45,826 nucleotides of DNA from Roseateles toxinivorans (lineage in GTDB: Bacteria; Pseudomonadota; Gammaproteobacteria; Burkholderiales; Burkholderiaceae_C). The DNA lies in the NCBI GenBank assembly GCA_945898095.1, contig CAMDHE010000022.1, positions 1-45,826 of the forward strand, given 5' to 3'. Shown here piece by piece: positions 34,823 to 42,386 of the stretch (the stretch's first letter is position 1; each line of letters begins with the position of its first letter). The position numbers were made by a program, and so were the translations under genes. Under the pieces are notes generated by a model. The model searched no databases. It saw nothing but the letters and a program-made list of their open reading frames with translations, and was not told the DNA's origin.

Positions 34823-35725
34823 ATGCAGAGCATCCTTAGAAGCCGTAAATGCTCTTGCGACAACAATACCGACATGAAACCTTTGAAAACATTCTGTCTT
34901 GCCGATGAGTTTTTGGCTCAAGCAACCCGTGCGACGACCAAGGCCGAACGATCCAGGCTTGGCCTGCTTGCGGCAGCGGCAGATGTGCTGGACTACGTGC
35001 CTTTTCCGCAACTTCGCCCTGCCGATCTCGCGGCACATGCGGGCATCTCACGCAGCTTGATCTACCACTACTATTCCGACTTGGCCCAGTTGACGGTAGC
35101 CCTTGTGGACAGTTTTTCCGAACGGCTCCGGGCAGCCATGCCCACTCTCACGGTCAACCAGGGTGACTACAGTTATGCCTCGATCCTGAGCTATCTGGCC
35201 TGGACCGTGAGCCTGGTGCTGCGCAACCGCGGCGTCTACCGTGTCATGGTCACACAGGCCGACCAATTGCCTGCGGTCAAGGCGACCTATGAGCAACTTC
35301 TCTACATCTTCAACAAAGACGTCGGCAGCCATGTGGATGCGCCACCAGTGTTGCACTTCGGCGACACAGAACGCCTGTTTGCCGGCTATTTTGTAGGAGG
35401 CGGATTCGAGAACCTGATGCGCCAAGTCTTTGTGGACGGCAAGGAAGACATGCCCCCACCGCGCACCAGCAAGGCCTTGTTTGAGATGGTGCAACTGGTG
35501 GCCGTGCTGCGCAATCGCCAGGTCCATGGCTGCGATCCGAGCGAGGCGGAAATCCGCGCGGCGGCCGCCGACTTCGACATGCGGGTGTTCGAGGGCTGCT
35601 TCAAGGCCGCTCGATCAACCCCTGCGCCCGCACAAGCATCAGTTCGCCCCGCATCGATGCCACGCTTGCGGCGCATGGCCAACAAAGTGTCTGTCAAACC
35701 TGCGCAGTCGCTGCAAGCAAAATGA
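34823..35725 (+). CDS. TetR/AcrR family transcriptional regulator
   Basis: 300 residues from the first ATG; a second ATG at 34874 (MKPLKTF) gives 283 and may be the true start, since neither has a strong ribosome site. The helix-turn-helix is LRPADLAAHAGISRSLIYHYY, typical of TetR. A ligand-binding helical domain follows, with an extra basic, proline/alanine-rich C-terminal tail of about 40 residues. Divergent position and nearby palindromes suggest it represses the receptor operon until a peptide or breakdown product binds (inference). Upstream of the gene and in its first codons base composition is lower in GC than the neighbours. Confidence 0.87.
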   Translation: MQSILRSRKCSCDNNTDMKPLKTFCLADEFLAQATRATTKAERSRLGLLAAAADVLDYVPFPQLRPADLAAHAGISRSLIYHYYSDLAQLTVALVDSFSERLRAAMPTLTVNQGDYSYASILSYLAWTVSLVLRNRGVYRVMVTQADQLPAVKATYEQLLYIFNKDVGSHVDAPPVLHFGDTERLFAGYFVGGGFENLMRQVFVDGKEDMPPPRTSKALFEMVQLVAVLRNRQVHGCDPSEAEIRAAAADFDMRVFEGCFKAARSTPAPAQASVRPASMPRLRRMANKVSVKPAQSLQAK

Positions 35726-35742
35726 CCTGACCTGACCTGACC
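35723..35742 (+). repeat. Short tandem repeat, 4 x TGACC
   Basis: Four perfect copies of TGACC. The first supplies the TetR stop codon. A slip of one unit would not change the protein. It lies between tetR and amidohydrolase copy 2. Confidence 0.75.
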
Positions 35743-35800
35743 GGACTAATTGCCATACTTTTGCCCGGATGGGTTGATACCAAAAACAAGCTGATCAAAC

Positions 35801-37054
35801 ATGAATCCCATCCTGTTCAAGAATGTACGAATCTTTGACGGCAGCAGCGCCGAATGCACCGAGGGCATGTGGGTGCTCGTCGCCGATGGATTGATCCAGG
35901 AGATCTCGTCGACGCCAATATCGGCAAGCAATGCTCAGTCCATCGACGGTGCCGGCCGCACGCTGATGCCGGGACTGATCGACGCCCATGTGCATGCCTT
36001 TGCCAGCGACGTGAACGAGGCGAACCTTGAGTCCCTTGGCGAGGCCTATCGCACGGCTTACGCGGTGCGTATGCTGGGGCACGCTTTGCAATGTGGCTTC
36101 ACGACCGTGCGCGATGTCGGCGGCGGCAACTATTCGCTGTACCGCGCACTGGCCGACGGCCTGATCACCGGCCCGCGCTACTTTTACTCGGGCAAGGCGC
36201 TGTCCATGACCGGTGGGCATGGCGATCTGCGTTCAAGTTCAGAACGTCCGCGCTATGAGGCGCTCTGCGCCTGCGCCAGCGGACCACTGTTCAATGCGCT
36301 GGCCCTGATGGCCGATGGTGTCGACGAATGCATCAAGGCTGCAAGGGACCAACTGCGTCAGGGCGCGCACTGCATCAAGATCATGGGTTCAGGCGGCATC
36401 TCCTCACCCACCGATCCGATCTGGATGAACCAGTACCGGGAGGACGAGATCCGGGCCATTGTCAACGAATGCAATCAGCGAAGGAGCTACGTCACCGCCC
36501 ACTGCCACCCTGCCAGCGCGGTGCGCCGCAGTGTCGAGTTCGGCGTGCGCTGCATCGAGCATGGCACCTTGATCGATGACGACACCGCCCGCTTCGTTGC
36601 CGAGCGTGGCGCCTACATCGTCCCCACCATGAGCACCTTCTTCGCATTGACCGAGGCCGGCCCCGAGCTGGGATTTCCGGCCGAGAGCATGCGCAAGCTG
36701 GACTTTGCCTACCGGGCGGCCCTGTCGGGCATGGACAAGATGCGCCAGGCCGGCGTCAAGGTGGGTTTCGGCACCGATTTGCTGGGCAAGACCTACACCC
36801 AGCAATGCCGCGAATTCCTTTTGCGCAGCGAGGTTTTCACGCCGGTGGAGATCCTGCGCCAAGCCACGTCGATGAATGCCGAGATGATGATGATGTCCGG
36901 GCGCCTAGGTTGCGTGGCCGTAGGTGCCGAAGCCGACCTGCTGCTCGTCGATGGCGACCCGCTGAGCGACATCGCACTGCTGGCCGCCGACGGCAGGCAC
37001 CTGAGCGTGATCTTGCGCGGCGGCGAGCTGATTAAACCTAGATCCGGCAGTTGA
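35801..37054 (+). CDS. Metal-dependent amidohydrolase (COG1228 type), copy 2
   Basis: 417 residues, the close paralogue of 10360-11616 and one residue shorter at the N-terminus. The same metal ligands are present: His63-x-His65, Lys193, His234, His254 and Asp326. It starts 75 bases after tetR with no clear ribosome site, so it may be co-transcribed with tetR or have its own promoter. Its 3' end from 36788 is almost identical to copy 1 and also ends in the terminal repeat of a MITE-like element. Differences are mostly in the first three quarters, e.g. around residues 144-162 and 277-305. Probably a peptidase or cyclic amidase of the same pathway; functional redundancy or divergence is open. 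Confidence 0.9.
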   Translation: MNPILFKNVRIFDGSSAECTEGMWVLVADGLIQEISSTPISASNAQSIDGAGRTLMPGLIDAHVHAFASDVNEANLESLGEAYRTAYAVRMLGHALQCGFTTVRDVGGGNYSLYRALADGLITGPRYFYSGKALSMTGGHGDLRSSSERPRYEALCACASGPLFNALALMADGVDECIKAARDQLRQGAHCIKIMGSGGISSPTDPIWMNQYREDEIRAIVNECNQRRSYVTAHCHPASAVRRSVEFGVRCIEHGTLIDDDTARFVAERGAYIVPTMSTFFALTEAGPELGFPAESMRKLDFAYRAALSGMDKMRQAGVKVGFGTDLLGKTYTQQCREFLLRSEVFTPVEILRQATSMNAEMMMMSGRLGCVAVGAEADLLLVDGDPLSDIALLAADGRHLSVILRGGELIKPRSGS

Positions 37055-37322
37055 CCGCTTCCCACCGCCGCGAAGGCCGCATGCCCATTGAGATTTCTCT
37101 CCCCGCCAGCCATCACCCAGCGGGTGAGAACGCTGCGCAGCCGATTGAGCCGCGCTACGGCACGCTGACTGCGTTGCTTCTCCTGGTCGGCATCAGCCCA
37201 CTGCGTCGGCGCGCCTTGCCCGCGCACCGCATCGCAACCCACTCGGCCGCGCCCAACTACCGGAACTAGGTTAAAAACCGGCACCACTGACGCGCCAGCT
37301 ACGGTTGCCTCGACTCAGGGGG
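36788..37322 (+). repeat. Long direct repeat, copy 2
   Basis: Counterpart of 11350-11893 in direct orientation. It covers the amidohydrolase 3' end, the 240-base element and a tail that reaches into the last codons of pxpC (minus strand, stop at 37315-37317). Recombination between the copies would delete or circularise 25,438 bases holding the receptor operon and tetR. Confidence 0.85.
37034..37273 (+). mobile_element. MITE-like element, copy 2
   Basis: 240 bases with left end AAACCTAGATCCGGCAGTTG and right end CAACTACCGGAACTAGGTTA, a weaker inverted match than in copy 1. Same length and same position relative to the amidohydrolase stop as copy 1, so both descend from one insertion followed by duplication or conversion. 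No coding capacity for a transposase. Confidence 0.7.
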
Positions 37323-38337
37323 CACTTGGCGCGTGGCAAAAAACAACCCCGCAGATCAGGTTCTCCCGCATCAACCGCTCGTTGAGCGTGCCTCGGGGCA
37401 AGGCGATGCCTGCCAGGTATTGCTGCCGTGCCTGGGCATGCGCGCGTGCCAGGCGCACGGCCTCTTGCGCGCTCACTGGCTGGAAACTCAGCCGCTCATG
37501 CGGGCGCAGCTGGGCCACGCCGTCGATGTCTGACGAGACCAGCGTCGCGATCTTCGGGTAGCCGCCGGTGGTCTGATGGTCGGCAAGCAGCAGCGTGGCC
37601 ACCCCGTCACCGGCCACTTGAATGGACCCCCGAACGATGGGCTCCGAAGGGATCGACAAGGCGCCTGTCAACGGCAAGGCCGGCCCGGCTAGCCGCATGC
37701 CCATACGGTCGCAGGCGGCAGTGACTGCAAAGGGCTCGCGCAAGAAAGTTGCCATCACATCCGCCCCGAAATGCGCCGTCTGCGGCCCCGGTACGACGTG
37801 CGCGAGTGAGCGCGCATGAGCGAGCGCAGGCACGGGCAGTTCGCCCTCACGATCCTCAAGCACCTGGGCGCCGCGCACCACCACCGCAGCGCCCGCAGCG
37901 AGCATGCCGCCACCCAGGCCCGACGCCGCATGCGTCGCGCTATGCCCGGCCCAGCGCTGGCAATCCAGGTCGCCGGCAAATGCGAGGTAAGCCCAACTGC
38001 CCCATCGGCCGGGGCGGATTGACAGCACTTCGCTGGCTCTCAGGGTCCGCACGCACCAGGACGGCGCGCAAGCGCCCGCATGTCGAACCTGGAAGTCCCC
38101 GCCGGCGACGCTGAGCGTCACCTCGCCCGACTCGCACACCAATTCCAGCCCACCCATGGAGATCTCGATGGCGGTGCCGCCCATAGGCCTGCCCAAAGCG
38201 ACCTGGCCTGCTGCATGAGCCAGCCGGTCCATCGGCCCCGACGCCGGCACGCCAAAGCGCATCATGCCCATTCGCCCTGCGTCCTGGTACGACACCAGCG
38301 GGCCGCAGGCCCGGACGGTCAGTCGTGCTTCAGCCAT
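37315..38337 (-). CDS. pxpC: 5-oxoprolinase subunit PxpC (KipA/biotin-dependent carboxyltransferase family)
   Basis: 340 residues with the family opening (VRACGPLVSYQDAGRMG, FGVPASGPMD). With PxpA and PxpB it makes the ATP-dependent enzyme that opens 5-oxoproline (pyroglutamate) to glutamate in the cytoplasm. It overlaps pxpB by 8 bases. Its stop lies inside the tail of the long direct repeat, so the last few residues may have been reset by that sequence. It is the last gene of the right-hand minus-strand run and meets amidohydrolase copy 2 tail to tail. Confidence 0.92.
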   Translation of the reverse strand: MAEARLTVRACGPLVSYQDAGRMGMMRFGVPASGPMDRLAHAAGQVALGRPMGGTAIEISMGGLELVCESGEVTLSVAGGDFQVRHAGACAPSWCVRTLRASEVLSIRPGRWGSWAYLAFAGDLDCQRWAGHSATHAASGLGGGMLAAGAAVVVRGAQVLEDREGELPVPALAHARSLAHVVPGPQTAHFGADVMATFLREPFAVTAACDRMGMRLAGPALPLTGALSIPSEPIVRGSIQVAGDGVATLLLADHQTTGGYPKIATLVSSDIDGVAQLRPHERLSFQPVSAQEAVRLARAHAQARQQYLAGIALPRGTLNERLMRENLICGVVFCHAPSAP

Positions 38338-39046
38338 GCGAGCCGGTCGACCTGCGCAGTTCGTACTGCGCCCTGTCGATGCGCCGGAACCGGACCATGT
38401 CGCCCACCTCGAAGAGGAAGGGCTCGCTCGCTTCAGGCGTGAGGATGCGGGTAGGCGAGCGGCCGATGATCGACCAGCCCGTCGGCATCAGCAGCGTGGT
38501 GACCAGGCACTGAGGCCCGGCAATGATCACGCTGCCGGCGGCAATGTCGCGAACTGCAGACGCTTTACGGGGCACCTGGATCGATGCCGGAACGCCCGAC
38601 AGATAGGCGTAGCCGGGTGCAAAACCGTACATGCGGACAAGGTAATCGGATGCGAAATGGGCGTTGACGACCGCCTCGACCGACATGCCCGCCGCCTGCG
38701 CCACGGCGGCCAGATCAGGCGCGAAATCTGTGTCGTAGCAGACCTCGACTTCGCGCAACTGGCCCACGGCTTGTCCACTCCAGGGTCGGCTCAACAGCCG
38801 CTCCACCTGGGCACGGATCAGCGCGTGGTCGGTCATCAAGGGGTCGAAGTCGATCAGCAGGTTGACGAAAGCCGGCACGGATTCGCAAAAACCATCCGGT
38901 GGCTCAAGGGCCAGCGCGCGGTCCAGCGCAATCACCGCAGCACTGCTGTCATCCGAGATCAGGTCACCGAAAGACACCAGCAGCGCATGGTCGGCCACCG
39001 GCGTGAATTGGGGCCAGCCGCTGCCAGGCAGAGTGCTCTCGGCCAC
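38330..39046 (-). CDS. pxpB: 5-oxoprolinase subunit PxpB (KipI family)
   Basis: 238 residues of the KipI/allophanate-hydrolase-subunit-1 family, with ADHALLVSFGD near the N-terminus and FAPGYAYLSG plus RKASAVRDIAAGSVIIAG in the second half. Partner of PxpC in 5-oxoproline hydrolysis. Seven bases separate it from pxpA upstream. Order A-B-C is complete and uninterrupted, so the enzyme should be functional. Confidence 0.92.
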   Translation of the reverse strand: MAESTLPGSGWPQFTPVADHALLVSFGDLISDDSSAAVIALDRALALEPPDGFCESVPAFVNLLIDFDPLMTDHALIRAQVERLLSRPWSGQAVGQLREVEVCYDTDFAPDLAAVAQAAGMSVEAVVNAHFASDYLVRMYGFAPGYAYLSGVPASIQVPRKASAVRDIAAGSVIIAGPQCLVTTLLMPTGWSIIGRSPTRILTPEASEPFLFEVGDMVRFRRIDRAQYELRRSTGSHG

Positions 39047-39053
39047 CCTGGGC

Positions 39054-39812
39054 TCAGCTCAGAAAAGCCGCAACGGTAACGCCTTCGGCCTGCAGCCGCG
39101 CGCGGATCTGGCGCGCCATCTCGGCGGCCTCGGGGCTGTCTCCATGCACACAGATGGAATCGGCCCGCAAGGCGATCGCATTGCCGCCTTGCACCGGCAT
39201 CAGTCCGGTCTTCAGGTAGCCGACCAGCCGGTCCGCAGCCTCCTTCACATCATGCAGCACGGCACCGGCCTGGCTGCGTGGCACAAGCTGGCCGTTGGGC
39301 AGGTAGGCCCGATCGGCAAATATCTCGGAGAACACCGCCACGCCCTGTTCCCGGGCCGCGGTTTCGAGCGCCGTGCCCGAGATCGCCAACAGCGCCAGCG
39401 CCGGGTCCAGACTCTTCACCGCCGCAACAATCGCGCCGGCCACGCTGGCATCCGCTGCCGCAAGATTGCCCAGCGCGCCATGCGGCTTGACGAATCGGAC
39501 CTGCGTGCCAGCCAGCCGGGCCAAAGCCCCCAAGGCACCCACCTGCGCCACCACCATGCGGCCAATCTCGGCGGGCAGCATCGGGATCACACGGCGCCCA
39601 AAACCCTCGCGGTCGGCATAGCCCGGGTGCGCGCCGACCCGAACGCCCCGCTCGGCCGCCAGGCGCAGCGTCTTGAACATTGTCTCGGGGTCGCCGGCAT
39701 GGCCGCCGCAGGCGATATTGGCGCTGGTGACACAGTCCAGGATCTGCGCGTCATCGCCCAGCACCCAAGGGCCGTAGCCTTCACCGAGGTCGGAGTTCAG
39801 ATCGATTTGCAT
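39054..39812 (-). CDS. pxpA: 5-oxoprolinase subunit PxpA (LamB/YcsF family)
   Basis: 252 residues with DLNSDLGEGYGPW at the N-terminus, NIACGGHAGDP (residues 32-42), GVRVGAHPGYADREGFGR and a C-terminal ICVHGDSP. Together with PxpB/PxpC it hydrolyses 5-oxoproline. Pyroglutamate forms from N-terminal Gln/Glu or from gamma-linked Glu, so it may recycle a product of peptide breakdown; as a 'lactam utilisation' family member it could also accept another lactam (inference). Confidence 0.93.
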   Translation of the reverse strand: MQIDLNSDLGEGYGPWVLGDDAQILDCVTSANIACGGHAGDPETMFKTLRLAAERGVRVGAHPGYADREGFGRRVIPMLPAEIGRMVVAQVGALGALARLAGTQVRFVKPHGALGNLAAADASVAGAIVAAVKSLDPALALLAISGTALETAAREQGVAVFSEIFADRAYLPNGQLVPRSQAGAVLHDVKEAADRLVGYLKTGLMPVQGGNAIALRADSICVHGDSPEAAEMARQIRARLQAEGVTVAAFLS

Positions 39813-39819
39813 GGGTGCG

Positions 39820-40272
39820 TCATTTGCCGGGAAGATTGGTGGCGCGGGTGAGCAAGTTCACACCCCCGTCGCTGGCTGAATCGTAATAGGTAAAGCCGGT
39901 CCGGTTGGCGCGCCGCCCGCGCATCAACACCGGCAGCCCTTGCGCGCGGGCCAGGGCCTCCGCAGCGTCAGCATCCGGCACCTCGAAGCCGATGTGGAAC
40001 ACGCCTTCGCCTTTGCTGTCGAGGTGCGCACGTTGTGGCGAGGGCTCGGGGCCAGGCTCGCAAAGCTGGAACTGTATGTTGGGCAGATTGCAGATCCGGT
40101 ACTTGAGCGACAGAAAGCCCGTCTGGCTCGGCATGTCCAGTTCCTCGTACTCGCTCAGCGGCGGGTAGCTGACCCAGGGCGCGATGCCGATGGACTCGTA
40201 CCAAGCTTGCGCCTTGTCGATGTCATGCACGACGATGCAGATGTGGTGGAGCTTCTCGAACAGCCCGCTCAT
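39820..40272 (-). CDS. VOC-family protein (glyoxalase/methylmalonyl-CoA epimerase-like)
   Basis: 150 residues in two beta-alpha-beta-beta-beta halves. HHICIVVHDID opens the first half and FHIGFEVPDAD the second, each bringing a likely metal-binding His; YYDSASDGGVNLL closes the fold. Members are epimerases, lyases, dioxygenases or resistance proteins. Position between the SDR (3 bases) and pxpA (7 bases) suggests it acts on an intermediate of the same pathway, for instance an epimerisation. No specific reaction can be read. Confidence 0.82.
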   Translation of the reverse strand: MSGLFEKLHHICIVVHDIDKAQAWYESIGIAPWVSYPPLSEYEELDMPSQTGFLSLKYRICNLPNIQFQLCEPGPEPSPQRAHLDSKGEGVFHIGFEVPDADAAEALARAQGLPVLMRGRRANRTGFTYYDSASDGGVNLLTRATNLPGK

Positions 40273-40275
40273 GCC

Positions 40276-41049
40276 TCACTCCTTGACCGGAACGACATAG
40301 TTCAAAACCCGCCGTCCGCCGTCCACGTAGACCGTCTCGCCGGTCATGTAGGACGCATCGTCGCTGGCCAGGAAGGCCACGACTGCCGCGATCTCGGAGG
40401 CCTGGCCGTAGCGGCCCAGCGGCGTGCGCGACAGGATCGCGTGGTTGCCCGCGCTGTTGACGAAGGCGCCAGCCACCATGTCGGTCATGATGGTCCCCGG
40501 CCCGACGCCCACGACCCGGATGCCATGCGGCGCAAAGGCCACCGCTGCCGTCGACGTCACCTGGTTCATGCCGCCCTTGGAGATGGCGTAGGGCGCGACG
40601 TTCGGGTTGGCCAGTCCCGAGTTGATCGACGACATGTTGATGATCACGCCACCCTGGCCCTGGCTGATCATCTGCCGGCCTGCCGCCTGCGTGCCGTAGA
40701 ACGCGCCCTTGAGATTGACGTCCAGCACGCGGCCGAGCAGCTCTTCGGTGACGTCCAGAAAGTCGACCACCGGCGCGATGCCGGCGTTGTTCACCATGAT
40801 GTCGAGGCGCCCGAAATGCCTCACTGCAGCCTCGATCAGTTGCAGCACATCGCTTTTTATGGCCACGTCCGCGCGCTGCACCAGCACCCTGCCGGCCGCA
40901 CCGAGTTCGACCGCTGTACGGTTCAACTGTTCCTCATCGATGTCGGAGATGACGACCTTGGCGCCCTCGGCGAGCAGGCGCTCTGCGCTCGCGCGGCCGA
41001 TCCCGCGCGCCGCACCGGTGACGATAGCGACTTTGTCTGTGAGCCTCAT
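40276..41049 (-). CDS. Short-chain dehydrogenase/reductase
   Basis: 257 residues of the classical SDR type: TGAARGIG at 11-18, Asp36 after strand 2 (favouring NAD), NNAG at 87-90, catalytic Ser140/141 and Tyr154-x3-Lys158 (YAISK). It interconverts a hydroxyl and a keto group on a small substrate in the cytoplasm. It is 12 bases downstream of the FAD oxidoreductase. Substrate unknown. Confidence 0.92.
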   Translation of the reverse strand: MRLTDKVAIVTGAARGIGRASAERLLAEGAKVVISDIDEEQLNRTAVELGAAGRVLVQRADVAIKSDVLQLIEAAVRHFGRLDIMVNNAGIAPVVDFLDVTEELLGRVLDVNLKGAFYGTQAAGRQMISQGQGGVIINMSSINSGLANPNVAPYAISKGGMNQVTSTAAVAFAPHGIRVVGVGPGTIMTDMVAGAFVNSAGNHAILSRTPLGRYGQASEIAAVVAFLASDDASYMTGETVYVDGGRRVLNYVVPVKE

Positions 41050-41061
41050 GGTTTGTTCCTT

Positions 41062-42276
41062 TCAGTAGACGATGGTTTCGAGCATCGGGGTCGATGTCCG
41101 GATGCGGTCCCAGCCCAGCGGGCTCAGGTCGATGGAGCGATAGCCGCCATCTGCAATCAACTCGGCAACCGCCCGGCCCACGGCCGGCGCATGCATCACG
41201 CCGTGCCCCGAGAATCCGGTCGCGAAGATCAGGTTGCGCAGTTCGTGATGCGGCCCGACAACCCCGTTGTGGTCCAGCGTGTTGACCTCGTAATGCCCGG
41301 CCCAGGCGCGCTGCAGTCGCATTTGCTCCATGGCAGGGATGCGCGTCGCCAGCGCCGGCCAATAGGACTGCTCGAGTTGGTCGTGCTGCGGCTCGAAGTC
41401 GCCATCGGCATCGGCATCGTTCTCCGCACTTGGCTGGATGCCGCCGATATAGCCCTCGCCCTCAGGTCGAATCCAGATGCCGCTGGTGTCAAAAAGCATC
41501 GGGAAATTGTCCAGTTTGAACGGCGTCTTGAACGAGAACACGGTGCGCTTCTTCGGGACCACGGGCAGGTCGATGCCGAGCCCGGCCACCAAGCGGCCGG
41601 ACCAGGCGCCCGCTGCCATGACGCAGAAGTCGCAGCCCAGACGCTGGCCACCCGCCAGCAGTACGCCCGTCAGCTTCGCATCGTTCAGCTCGAATGATTC
41701 GACCGCTGCCGTCACATAGTCGACGCCCGACTGGCGTGCCGCACGCCGCGCCAGTTGCAGCAGGCTCCAGGCATCGAACCAGCCTTCGTGCTGGGCGCCG
41801 AGGGTGCCGACACCGATGTCGTCGAAGTTGATGCCGGGAAACCGTGCGCGCAACTCGTCCGGGCCCAGCACCAAAATATCGGCACCGTACGAGCGCTGCA
41901 TGTCGGCAGCAGCGAGCCGTTCTGCAGTCTGCTCCGCGCTGCCCAGGATCAGGTAACCCTTCTCGCGGTAGCCGATGTCTGCATCGTCGCCAAACAGGCG
42001 CTTGATCTCGCGGAACATCCGGGCTGAATACAGGCTCATCTGGATGTTCGTCGGCGTGCCGAATTGCGTGCGGATCGATGCGGCGGACAAGGCCGTCGAG
42101 GAGTACTGGTAAGTCGGATCCTTCTCGACCACGGTGATCGACCCGCCAAAGCCAGCCTGGCGCAGCGCCCAGGCACTGAAGCTGCCCATGATGGCGCCGC
42201 CGACGATGACAACGCGGCCGGATCCGCGGGCTGGCGCGGGGTCGCCACTGGGTCGGTGCATATTGACAGGCTTCAT
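41062..42276 (-). CDS. FAD-dependent oxidoreductase (DAO/amino-acid-oxidase family)
   Basis: 404 residues. VVIVGGAIMG with Glu51 after strand 2 forms the FAD fold; the middle strand-rich part and the C-terminal FATGFSGHGVMHAPAVG are typical of D-amino-acid, glycine or sarcosine oxidase relatives. It should oxidise an amine or amino acid to an imine and thus to a 2-oxo acid or aldehyde. The start at 42276 (MKPVN) is a guess; 42261 and 42285 also fit and no strong ribosome site separates them. A 110-base gap precedes it. Before the ThDP decarboxylase in a pathway, it could supply the 2-oxo acid (inference). Confidence 0.87.
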   Translation of the reverse strand: MKPVNMHRPSGDPAPARGSGRVVIVGGAIMGSFSAWALRQAGFGGSITVVEKDPTYQYSSTALSAASIRTQFGTPTNIQMSLYSARMFREIKRLFGDDADIGYREKGYLILGSAEQTAERLAAADMQRSYGADILVLGPDELRARFPGINFDDIGVGTLGAQHEGWFDAWSLLQLARRAARQSGVDYVTAAVESFELNDAKLTGVLLAGGQRLGCDFCVMAAGAWSGRLVAGLGIDLPVVPKKRTVFSFKTPFKLDNFPMLFDTSGIWIRPEGEGYIGGIQPSAENDADADGDFEPQHDQLEQSYWPALATRIPAMEQMRLQRAWAGHYEVNTLDHNGVVGPHHELRNLIFATGFSGHGVMHAPAVGRAVAELIADGGYRSIDLSPLGWDRIRTSTPMLETIVY

Positions 42277-42386
42277 GCCCCGCATTCTGCGGGATATGAG
42301 GCGTGTGCTGCTAGACGGCATGACGCAGCCAGGCCACCCTGGTGCAGCCGATCCAGATACGCAGCTGCCCGATTTCGACGGCCATG

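Noticed and set aside
42277-42386. A 24-codon frame between the aldehyde dehydrogenase and FAD oxidoreductase genes.
   Set aside because: Overlaps the ALDH stop, lacks a ribosome site and has no recognisable product; treated as spacer.
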